From Chlorobiota bacterium (lineage in GTDB: Bacteria > Bacteroidota > Ignavibacteria > Ignavibacteriales > Ignavibacteriaceae): DNA of 7,529 bases. The position numbers were made by a program, and so were the translations under genes. The stretch spans positions 1-7,529 of the forward strand of contig RHKR01000096.1 of the NCBI GenBank assembly GCA_008363265.1, read 5' to 3'. Below are positions 1 through 6,488 of the stretch, piece by piece (the stretch's first letter is position 1; every line of letters starts with the position of its first letter). A model generated the notes under the pieces. It made no database searches and was not told where the DNA came from. It saw only the letters and a list, made by a program, of their open reading frames with translations.

Positions 1-286
1 AATAGAGCAGCAACGTGGAAACTATACAAACGAAAGTGAAAAAAGCAAGGAACCGTTTCTTGGTGGATGAGTAGTCAGCCACGGCTCCGAGAATGGGTGA
101 AATAAATGCGGTTATAAGCATCGAGATCGATGTACCCAACCCCCAGTAGAGATCACCCTGAGCAGCGTTCTGGTTTACGGTTTCCTTAAAATAAATGGCA
201 TAAAGGAAGGTAACGACAATGATCGAGTAAGAAGTATTCGCGAAATCGTAGAGAGTCCAGACGAATATCTTCTTTTTCTCGTTCAT
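1..286 (-). CDS. UMF1-type major facilitator superfamily transporter, N-terminal part (runs off left edge)
   Basis: Only the first 95 codons are visible, and the rest lies beyond the left edge. Translating the minus strand from ATG 286-284 gives a protein starting MNEKKKIFVWTLYDFANTSY. The W-x-LYDFAN-S/T-x-Y signature at residues 10-20 is typical of the UMF1/Atg22-like branch of the major facilitator superfamily. Three hydrophobic helices can be seen, at about residues 15-33, 46-68 and 78-95. The loop after helix 2 has G-A-V-A-D-Y followed by S-S-T-K-K-R, which resembles MFS motif A between helices 2 and 3. The start lies one base after the nusB stop (TAAGATG), so the two genes are almost certainly co-transcribed and probably translationally coupled. 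The upstream Shine-Dalgarno match is weak. Family membership is well supported. The substrate is unknown, and family members are mostly uncharacterised permeases of the inner membrane. Confidence 0.88.
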   Translation of the reverse strand, partial: MNEKKKIFVWTLYDFANTSYSIIVVTFLYAIYFKETVNQNAAQGDLYWGLGTSISMLITAFISPILGAVADYSSTKKRFLAFFTFVCIVSTLLLY

Positions 287-287
287 C

Positions 288-767
288 TTATTTCGCGGGT
301 TTGTTAAATGACTCTTCTATCAGTCCCCTGCCGGTTTTTGATATTTTTCCCTCTTTGTCGAGGTGGTCATATATCTGATCAAGCAATCCGTTGATGAACT
401 TGCCGCTGGCAGCGGTGCTGTATTCCTTCGCTATTTCGATGAGTTCGTTGATGGTAACTTTTCTGGGTATATCGGGGAAATACCTGAACTCACAGATACC
501 GATCCGCATGATCAGTCTGTCCATTCTGGGCATTCTCTCGATCTCCCAGTTTTTGGCGAAAGCTTCGATCAGTTCATCCGACTCACGGGTGTACATGATC
601 GTTTTTCTTGTCAGGTTCTCGAAGAAATCCCTGTCGGCCTGGTCTGTGATCTCCGCGGAAAGTTCCCCGGCAGTGATCTCAATGCCATCCCTGTTATATG
701 AATGGGCGTAGAGCACCTGGAGAACTTTTTCTCTTATAATTCTTCTGTTGGATTTTTTCTTGAGCAT
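288..767 (-). CDS. nusB: transcription antitermination factor NusB
   Basis: This encodes a 159-residue all-helical RNA-binding protein. In characterised bacteria NusB pairs with NusE (ribosomal protein S10) on boxA RNA and helps RNA polymerase read through rRNA operons. The family pattern covers the whole length: a basic N-terminus with R-x-x-x-R-E-K-V-L-Q-V-L-Y-A at about residues 8-21, the central N-W-E-I-E-R-M-x-R-M-D-R-L-I at 73-86, and the C-terminal P-R-K-V-T-I-N-E-L-I-E-I-A-K at 101-114 followed by K-F-I-N-G-L-L-D at 123-130. The length matches the compact single-domain form. The N-terminal helix is rich in Lys and Arg, as expected for an RNA-binding face. The start is ATG 767-765, where the conserved region begins eight codons in. 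No strong Shine-Dalgarno precedes it. The stop is TAA at 290-288, one base before the transporter start. An inverted repeat at 785-804 lies in its likely leader. Confidence 0.95.
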   Translation of the reverse strand: MLKKKSNRRIIREKVLQVLYAHSYNRDGIEITAGELSAEITDQADRDFFENLTRKTIMYTRESDELIEAFAKNWEIERMPRMDRLIMRIGICEFRYFPDIPRKVTINELIEIAKEYSTAASGKFINGLLDQIYDHLDKEGKISKTGRGLIEESFNKPAK

Positions 768-784
768 ATCAGGTATGTTAGTAC

Positions 785-804
785 GGAATGAACGGTTTCA
801 TTCC
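785..804. repeat. perfect 8-bp inverted repeat in the nusB leader
   Basis: The arms GGAATGAA (785-792) and TTCATTCC (797-804) are exact reverse complements around a 4-base centre (CGGT on the plus strand). The repeat sits 17 bases upstream of the nusB start, in the 83-base gap after the DUF218 gene. In RNA it would make a short hairpin. It is not a standard terminator for the upstream gene, because the minus-strand sequence after it (GTACTAACATACC) has no U-run. It could be an operator, a leader hairpin affecting nusB translation, or chance. The remaining part of the gap (805-850) is AT-rich, with a smaller 6-bp inverted repeat AATTTTCTAAAATT at 808-821, and I could not assign a convincing promoter there. 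Confidence 0.5.
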
Positions 805-850
805 CGAAATTTTCTAAAATTGAAGTGTAAATATACTAAACCAAAGCCGC

Positions 851-1912
851 TTATTTGACCCCGAACATCCAGAAATTGATCAGACCCACCACTTCCCTCA
901 GCACGTAGTATCTGAGCGAATCACCCGTCATGGCAAGATCCGAGCTTACAAGATCGATCTTCAGATCGTAAAACTCAGCCATCTCTTTTATTCTGGTCAG
1001 GTGGAAAGCGTCGGAAACGACGATTATTTTCTGGTATCCGTTCCTTTCGATCAGGACATTTTTTATGTAACTGATCTGATCAAGTGTCGATCTGCTCTCG
1101 GCTTCAAGACGGATGTCGGCCGGGTCGATCTTCTTATCCAGCAGATAGTAGAACGCCACATCGGCTTCAGGGAGTTCTCCCGGGGCGTTGTTACCCGTGA
1201 GTTGCAGTTTTTTCACCGTTCCTTTAGTGTAAAGCTGCAATCCCTTGTCGATCCTCATCTTCAGGATCGAGCTGGGTTTGTTGTATTTCCAGACGGCAGC
1301 TCCGAGGATAACCGCCACGTCCGCAGGATTTTCAGAGTTGTAGCCAGTTCTGATGGTTACACCTTTTTGTACATAAGAATAAGTGTAAACGAACATGGAA
1401 ATATACAGCACGATCAAAATTACAGCCGAACCGGCGACAATATAACGCTTTCCTGCAATTATCTTCATCATTAGATATGCCAGAAGCAGTGCCTTGAACG
1501 CAAAACCAATGTTGAAGAATATACCGGTATAAAGTTTGTAGAAAGGTGTGTCAAGAAGGTTAAGGTCGGGACCCGAATTGCTCTGATTCAGATAGATACC
1601 CGCGATAGTGAATCCGAATCCTGTGAACCAGAAAGTCAACATCAGCATCCTCTTCTTTGTGAACTCCGCCCTGTCTTTGAGCCAAAACACAATGAAGAGG
1701 ATTATCAGAACCCCGCTGAAGAGGAGAGTAAAGAAATTACCCCGGTAAAGAGGGTTGAACACCTCGAAATCGAGACGGTGATTCAGGTACTTACCGAGTA
1801 TGAGAGTCAGCAGATCGATCGCGCCAAGCAGAACAAGAACCAACAGGTCGAACACGCCCGAAAGATTCCTAACCATCTGGTCTTTGAATGATCTGATCTT
1901 GCTGTCTGTCAT
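851..1912 (-). CDS. membrane protein with C-terminal DUF218 (YdcF/SanA/ElyC-like) domain
   Basis: This is a 353-residue protein with two parts. The N-terminal half has about five hydrophobic helices (roughly residues 18-40, 60-78, 88-107, 128-150 and 156-178). The C-terminal half, from about residue 197, is a DUF218 domain: D-V-A-V-I-L-G-A at 198-205, then R-I-D-K-G-L-Q-L-Y at 220-228, L-T-G at 238-240, P-E-A-D at 248-251, E-S-R-S-T-L-D-Q at 272-279, and the late motif V-V-S-D-A-F-H-L-T-R at 298-307. Relatives include SanA, YdcF and ElyC of enterobacteria, linked to envelope integrity and, for ElyC, lipid-carrier or peptidoglycan metabolism. The exact role here is unknown. ATG 1912-1910 is chosen because GAAG lies five bases upstream and the protein then opens with a plausible cytoplasmic tail. 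The frame stays open to a TTG at 1948, which would add 12 residues but lies close to the terminator of the preceding operon. The gene stands between that terminator and the nusB leader, so it is probably transcribed separately from the efflux genes. It may be read on into nusB, since no terminator separates them. Confidence 0.82.
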   Translation of the reverse strand: MTDSKIRSFKDQMVRNLSGVFDLLVLVLLGAIDLLTLILGKYLNHRLDFEVFNPLYRGNFFTLLFSGVLIILFIVFWLKDRAEFTKKRMLMLTFWFTGFGFTIAGIYLNQSNSGPDLNLLDTPFYKLYTGIFFNIGFAFKALLLAYLMMKIIAGKRYIVAGSAVILIVLYISMFVYTYSYVQKGVTIRTGYNSENPADVAVILGAAVWKYNKPSSILKMRIDKGLQLYTKGTVKKLQLTGNNAPGELPEADVAFYYLLDKKIDPADIRLEAESRSTLDQISYIKNVLIERNGYQKIIVVSDAFHLTRIKEMAEFYDLKIDLVSSDLAMTGDSLRYYVLREVVGLINFWMFGVK

Positions 1913-1917
1913 TAAAA

Positions 1918-1930
1918 CTTCTTTTTCTCC
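1918..1930 (-). promoter_or_regulatory. ribosome-binding region deciding the start of the DUF218 gene
   Basis: On the minus strand the purine run GGAGAAAAAGAAG is followed by TTTTA and then ATG at 1912. GAAG is five bases from the ATG, while GGAG is fourteen bases away, rather far. The alternative TTG at 1948 has the pyrimidine-rich sequence GGCAACTCTTT in front of it and no such site. This favours the ATG. Confidence 0.5.
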
Positions 1931-1934
1931 AAGG

Positions 1935-1943
1935 CAAAATATA
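1935..1943 (-). promoter_or_regulatory. possible -10/-7 promoter element for the DUF218 gene
   Basis: The minus strand reads TATATTTTG here. It is one base longer than the TAnnTTTG -7 element known from Bacteroidota promoters, and it also contains TATATT, close to a general -10 box. No good upstream partner element is seen, only the T-run of the terminator about 20 bases upstream. It is the best candidate in the gap after the efflux terminator. Transcription starting downstream of it would exclude the TTG at 1948 as a start codon. The support is weak. Confidence 0.2.
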
Positions 1944-1962
1944 AGCAAAAGAGTTGCCTCTT

Positions 1963-1995
1963 AAAAACTGAAAGGCAGCCCCCCGGGGCTGCCTC
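1963..1995 (-). terminator. Rho-independent terminator of the efflux operon
   Basis: The perfect 10-bp arms AGGCAGCCCC (1973-1982) and GGGGCTGCCT (1985-1994) give a very GC-rich stem. Because the centre is all C and G, the real loop is probably formed by the innermost four to six bases. Read on the minus strand the stem is followed by TTCAG and then a five-T run (1967-1963), so the U-tract is interrupted. The hairpin begins six bases after the TGA of the RND gene. Position, strength and strand all fit termination after the pump gene. Confidence 0.85.
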
Positions 1996-2000
1996 TCAGA

Positions 2001-5000
2001 TCAATCTTCAAAAATATGCGGTTTCTCATCCCTCGGGGGCTCCGGCTCAGCCTGCACCTTCTTCCTGAATGAGAAAGTCGATTTGAAAGCATCGCCCATC
2101 TCTTCCCATACCACAAAGAAAACAGGCACAAGAACGAGGGTGAGAAATGTAGCGAAACCGAGACCAAAGATAACCGCAATACCCATTGATCGCCAGAATT
2201 CAGCACTCTCACCACCAAACACGAATGAGTTTGTATAAATGTCGTACCCGAAACCGAATGAAAGGGGTATGAGACCGAGTATCGTGGTTACAGCCGTGAG
2301 TGTAACCGGTCTAAAACGGCGGAGCCCCGCGTATTTGGCGATGTCAATAAGTGAAAAATCCCGTTTCTTCAGGATGTTCATGTAATCGATCAGTACGATA
2401 TTGTTATTAACAACCACACCTGCGAGACTTATCACACCAATTCCTGTCATGATGATACCGAACGGCATCTTGAACGCCATCAACCCGATGAACACACCCA
2501 CAAGTGAAATTATCACCGCAGTCATGATGATGAACGGTTGTGATATCGAATTGAACTGGATCACAAGTATCAGGAAGATCAGAAGTATCGCGATTCCGAA
2601 AGCCTTCCCCAGAAAAGCGGAGGCTTCTTCCTGCTCTTCACTTTGTCCTGTGAATGCAATTGTATAACCCTGAGGCAACTGGTATTCAGCCATTTTTGCC
2701 TTCACCCGGGCGAGAACCTCGTTGGCGTTTTCACCCTCGGCAGCGTTGCCGGAAATGGTGATAACCCTGTTGAGATCTTTCCTCCTTATCGAACCTGGAC
2801 CTTTATCGAGATAAACATTGGCTACACTGCTCAATGGTACCGAGAGGGTCTTTCCATTTTGGTTGTTGAAGATGATCGTAAGATTCTTCAGAGCCTCCAC
2901 AGAACTTCTCTGATCCTTGCGAAGTCTCACCGTGATATCATATTCATCTTCGTCAACCCGGAACTTTGAAGCTTCCGTACCGTTGATCGCTGTCCTGATC
3001 GTCCCGGCAATAAGTGAAGTGTTCATGCCATAGGTTGCAGCCTTCTTCCGGTCGATGATCACCCTGAGTTCAGGCTTTCCCGCATCGTAGTCATCGTCAA
3101 CATCAACCAATCCGGGTACATCCTTGATGTAATCGATGATCTGTGTGGTGAGTTTCCCTATCTCATTGTAGTTCTCACCGGAAACTTCAATATTCACGGG
3201 CAGACCGACCGGTGGGCCCATCTCTTCCTTGTCGATCGTGACATCCGCACCTGGAGTACCCTCGATCATCTGCCTGATCTCTTCTGTGGTTTCTTTCGAA
3301 CTGCGTTCACGTTTTTCATAATCAGTGTACTCAAGGGTAATGGTTCCCTTGTTCGGAGTTGAAGATCCTGCATCGAATGGATTGGTTGATGAACCCGCCA
3401 CTGAAAGAAGTTTCTCGATATCCTTGAAGTTGGCGGTAAGTATCTTGTTCTCTACCTTCTTGATCACTTCATTCGTTTCCTTGATGCCCGTTCCCGTTGG
3501 GGCCTCAAACTTGATGTATACGCGACGAGGCTCAACATCGGGGAAAAACTCAACACCGTAACCAAGCACGCCATATACCTGGGTGATGAAAAAGAGTGAA
3601 ATGAATGCTCCGGCCATAAATCTGAGCCGGATATTTTTGAATACCAGCACCACCATAATACCCAGTACCGCGGTTGCAATGATCTCGAATGTCAGGGGTA
3701 GAAATTGTGCCAGGATGCCTTCCACCACGAACATCGCAAAGAATGCCAACAATCCGAGCCAGGTACGAAGGCTGATCCGCCTCCCTTTTTCACGCGGGGA
3801 GCCCAATGAAAAACCAAGTGTTTTTTCATAATACTTGAGTACCACAGGCAGAAGTTTATCAACGAAGATATATGTTCCCCAATCAAAGGGATAAGCAATC
3901 ACTCCCAACACCGACTTTTTCAGCACAGGTTTTCCGTGATGCTCCTGACGTACAAATGCAACGGCAAACACCGGATTTATCACCAGTGCCACGAACAGCG
4001 AAGATGAGAGGGTTACTATTACCGTGATCGGAATGTATGACATGAAGTCACCGGTCACCCCCGGCCAGAAAAGGAGCGGAAAGAAGGCGGCTACTGTTGT
4101 AAGGGTTGATGACGCTACCGGCCAGGCCACTTCGGCTGTTGCCTTCTTGGCCGCGTCGATCTTATTGTAGCCCTCTTCCAGGAATTTCTGAATGTTCTCG
4201 ATGATCACGATCGCGTTATCCACAAGCATGCCCAGCGCGAGGATCAGCGCGAACAGAACCACGAAGTTCAGTGTGATCCCAAGCATCTGGAGGATGAAGA
4301 AGGAGATAAGCATGCTGAGCGGGATCGAGATACCCACAAGAACCGCGTTCCTCAATCCAAGAGCAAAGAACAGGATACCGATAACAAGAACCAAACCGGA
4401 AAAGATGTTATTCTCCAGCTCTTTCACCTGCTTGTCGATCTCTTCCGATTGATCGGTAACGACTGTAAGTTTTACATCATCAGGTAGCTGAGCCTCTCTC
4501 TCCTCAACCACGCTTTTCACCTCACGGGCAATGTCGATAACATTCTCACCGGAACGTTTCGAAATCTGGATCGAGATGGCCTCCACTCCGTTGGTGCGGG
4601 CAAATGTTGTACGCTCCTTGAACCCGTAGGTCAGGGTTGCTACATCCCGCAGATAGATACCTTGTCCCTCCTTGGTTTTCACGACAATGTTCTCGAGCGG
4701 GTACGGGGTTTTGAACTCACCCGGAACACGGACAAGGAAACTCGACTGGTTTACATCGATCGTGCCACCCGGGATCGTTTTGTTCTCATCCCTGATGGAG
4801 GCGATAATATCGTCGAAACGGATATTGTAGTGCTGAAGTTTTCTGTAATCAACATCAACCTGCACTTCCCTTTCGAGACCACCGTTGATCTTGACCTCAA
4901 GAACACCTTTTATCGTCTCGATCTTGTCTTTCAGTTCCTCGGCTATATCCTTAAGCTTTGAAAGACCTGTGGGACCTGAAAGTTCATAGGTCAGAATTGG

Positions 5001-5408
5001 AAATTCAGAGAAGTTGATCTCAACTATCTCAGGCTTCTCGGCATCGGCGGGAATATCCGACTCAGCCTTGTTCACTTTGTCGCGCACTTTCTGGAGCGCG
5101 TCTTCAATGTCGTAACCGGCCTGAAACTCTACCTGAATTAGTGAGTAACCTTCGAAAGATGAGGACTTGATCTCCTTCACTTCCGCGATCTTCTTGATCT
5201 CTTTTTCGATCGGAGTGGTCACAAGTGACTCGATATCCTCAGGCGAAACACCGATGTAGGGTGTGGATACGATAACGAGGGGGATGGAAATATCAGGCGA
5301 CGATTCCCTCGGCAGAGAGATATACGACACCAGCCCCATGATCGTGATTATAAAGACCAGGACGAAAACGCTGGTCTTGTTGTCAATTGAAATGTCAGTT
5401 ATTTTCAT
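2001..5408 (-). CDS. RND family efflux pump, inner-membrane permease subunit (HAE1/AcrB-like)
   Basis: This is a 1135-residue inner-membrane pump, longer than AcrB (about 1050). It should use the proton gradient to drive substrate into the adaptor-channel complex encoded by the two preceding genes. It shows the duplicated RND layout: TM1 at about 12-30, a periplasmic porter loop at 31-335, TM2-TM6 at 336-486, TM7 at about 597-618 with the following F-F-P-D motif at 621-624, a second porter loop to about 932, and TM8-TM12 at 933-1101. The TM4 motif G-M-L-V-D-N-A-I-V (393-401) keeps the Asp equivalent to AcrB D407 (D397) but has Asn (N398) for D408. In TM10, G-V-V-V-N-N-N-I-V places Asn (N1001) where AcrB has K940. 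The heavy-metal (CusA) TM4 pattern is absent, so a drug or small-molecule substrate is more likely than metal, though unproven. Two extra hydrophobic stretches (about 550-570 and 573-590) lie between the halves, before TM7. The start is ATG 5408, with AGGGGC eight bases upstream and a 15-base gap from the adaptor stop. The charged tail ends in H-I-F-E-D, and the TGA at 2003-2001 abuts the terminator. Confidence 0.96.
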   Translation of the reverse strand: MKITDISIDNKTSVFVLVFIITIMGLVSYISLPRESSPDISIPLVIVSTPYIGVSPEDIESLVTTPIEKEIKKIAEVKEIKSSSFEGYSLIQVEFQAGYDIEDALQKVRDKVNKAESDIPADAEKPEIVEINFSEFPILTYELSGPTGLSKLKDIAEELKDKIETIKGVLEVKINGGLEREVQVDVDYRKLQHYNIRFDDIIASIRDENKTIPGGTIDVNQSSFLVRVPGEFKTPYPLENIVVKTKEGQGIYLRDVATLTYGFKERTTFARTNGVEAISIQISKRSGENVIDIAREVKSVVEEREAQLPDDVKLTVVTDQSEEIDKQVKELENNIFSGLVLVIGILFFALGLRNAVLVGISIPLSMLISFFILQMLGITLNFVVLFALILALGMLVDNAIVIIENIQKFLEEGYNKIDAAKKATAEVAWPVASSTLTTVAAFFPLLFWPGVTGDFMSYIPITVIVTLSSSLFVALVINPVFAVAFVRQEHHGKPVLKKSVLGVIAYPFDWGTYIFVDKLLPVVLKYYEKTLGFSLGSPREKGRRISLRTWLGLLAFFAMFVVEGILAQFLPLTFEIIATAVLGIMVVLVFKNIRLRFMAGAFISLFFITQVYGVLGYGVEFFPDVEPRRVYIKFEAPTGTGIKETNEVIKKVENKILTANFKDIEKLLSVAGSSTNPFDAGSSTPNKGTITLEYTDYEKRERSSKETTEEIRQMIEGTPGADVTIDKEEMGPPVGLPVNIEVSGENYNEIGKLTTQIIDYIKDVPGLVDVDDDYDAGKPELRVIIDRKKAATYGMNTSLIAGTIRTAINGTEASKFRVDEDEYDITVRLRKDQRSSVEALKNLTIIFNNQNGKTLSVPLSSVANVYLDKGPGSIRRKDLNRVITISGNAAEGENANEVLARVKAKMAEYQLPQGYTIAFTGQSEEQEEASAFLGKAFGIAILLIFLILVIQFNSISQPFIIMTAVIISLVGVFIGLMAFKMPFGIIMTGIGVISLAGVVVNNNIVLIDYMNILKKRDFSLIDIAKYAGLRRFRPVTLTAVTTILGLIPLSFGFGYDIYTNSFVFGGESAEFWRSMGIAVIFGLGFATFLTLVLVPVFFVVWEEMGDAFKSTFSFRKKVQAEPEPPRDEKPHIFED

Positions 5409-5423
5409 CTATGCTTGCCCCTG

Positions 5424-6488
5424 CTACTTCACTGTGATCTTTTCACCGTTAACGAGGGTCTGGTACCCGACGGTGATAAGTTGCTCACCTTCATTCAGAT
5501 TCCCGGAAACAGCAACGCGGTTGTTTGAACGGGAGAGTATCTCAACCTCACGCATTTCAGCGATCATGGTGTTCCCCCGCTTCACAGCTACAAAAACCAC
5601 ATAACCCAGGTCGGTTTTCACAATAACCTCTTCAGGAATTACGGGGACCGATGAATAGACATTGTCATCAATTCTAACTTCTGCGTTCATCTCGGGTTTG
5701 AACCGTGCGGGGTTAGGTAACCGCATTTCAATTTTCACCGTTCTCGAAGTGGCATCAACAGATTTTGCCACATAGGAGATCGTCGAGTTGACCTGCAGGC
5801 TGTCAAGTTCAGCGAAAATGAGGCTTCCCTTCTTCCCGGGTTTCAGAGAGGTGATATATTTTTCAGGTATACCGGCTTCAACCTTCAGCGCGTCTGATAT
5901 GATTGTAACGATCGGTGCACCGGGCGCTGCCACTTCGCCTATTTCATAGTGCTTTGTGTCGACAACCCCGGCGAACGGGGCTTTTATAAATGTGTTAGAA
6001 TACTGTTCCTTTATCGCCTCGAAAGAAGCCTTCTTTGCTTCAAAGGTATATTTCGCCTGCAAATACTGGAATTCCGTTCCCGCGTTCTGTCTATAGATCT
6101 GTTCCTGTTTCTTCAGATTGATCTCTGAGAGATCGAGATCTGCCTTTGCAGCATCGAGATTGGCTTTCAGAATGGCGTTGTCGATCACGCAGATGACGGT
6201 GCCCGCAGCAACACGTGAACCTTTATCCACATTGAACTTAACGATCTTGCCTCCTGTGGCTGAACCGACCTTGGAAACTTTGTCGGGTTTTACCTGTCCG
6301 ATCGCATCGATAAAACCGGTGAAGCTCTCAAACTTAATTGGCTGAGCCTGCACAACAGCTGTCTTTTCCGGTTTTTTCTTCTTTGCATCAGTATCCTTTG
6401 TATCATCTCCGCAGCCGGCAAAAAAGAGTGCGGCAGCGAGGGGTATCAAAACAAAACGGTATCCGGTTCTAATTCCAAAATTATTCAT
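5424..6488 (-). CDS. RND efflux periplasmic adaptor (membrane fusion protein), lipoprotein
   Basis: This is a 354-residue adaptor that should bridge the RND pump and the outer-membrane channel. The N-terminus has a basic start, a hydrophobic core at 12-25 and a lipobox-like F-F-A-G-C ending at Cys26, which points to cleavage by signal peptidase II and a lipid anchor. The -3 residue is Phe, which is not ideal for a lipobox. After the Cys comes a polar Asp- and Lys-rich linker (27-43). The first half of the lipoyl-like domain is near residues 74-103 (T-G-G-K-I-V-K-F-N-V-D-K-G). A helical hairpin follows at about 105-165, then the second lipoyl half with I-K-A-P-F-A-G-V-V-D (168-177). A beta-barrel region covers about 200-275, and a membrane-proximal segment contains G-E-Q-L-I-T-V-G (334-341). 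The helical hairpin is short, as in adaptors that meet a TolC-type tunnel tip. ATG 6488 overlaps the stop of the upstream channel gene by one base (TAATG), which implies translational coupling. The stop is TAG at 5426-5424. Confidence 0.94.
   Translation of the reverse strand: MNNFGIRTGYRFVLIPLAAALFFAGCGDDTKDTDAKKKKPEKTAVVQAQPIKFESFTGFIDAIGQVKPDKVSKVGSATGGKIVKFNVDKGSRVAAGTVICVIDNAILKANLDAAKADLDLSEINLKKQEQIYRQNAGTEFQYLQAKYTFEAKKASFEAIKEQYSNTFIKAPFAGVVDTKHYEIGEVAAPGAPIVTIISDALKVEAGIPEKYITSLKPGKKGSLIFAELDSLQVNSTISYVAKSVDATSRTVKIEMRLPNPARFKPEMNAEVRIDDNVYSSVPVIPEEVIVKTDLGYVVFVAVKRGNTMIAEMREVEILSRSNNRVAVSGNLNEGEQLITVGYQTLVNGEKITVK

Noticed and set aside
363..711. Two overlapping plus-strand open frames of 106-112 codons opposite nusB
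   Set aside because: They lie wholly inside the clearly conserved nusB gene on the other strand and their translations resemble no family I recognise.
805..850. Possible nusB promoter in the AT-rich gap
   Set aside because: TATATTTA and TTTG are present but their spacing fits neither the Bacteroidota -33/-7 pattern nor a sigma-70 pair, so I did not call it.
1001..1474. A 157-codon plus-strand open frame opposite the DUF218 gene
   Set aside because: It is antisense to the conserved C-terminal domain, with no ribosome-binding site or recognisable motif. It is a by-product of codon use.
4662..4961. Plus-strand open frame of 99 codons inside the RND gene (and similar ones across 2401-5604)
   Set aside because: All are antisense shadows of the continuous RND frame, which is strongly conserved.
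5965..5980. CCCCG...CGGGG inverted repeat inside the adaptor gene
   Set aside because: The short 5-bp arms fall in the codons for the conserved A-P-F-A-G-V-V motif, so the sequence is explained by coding.
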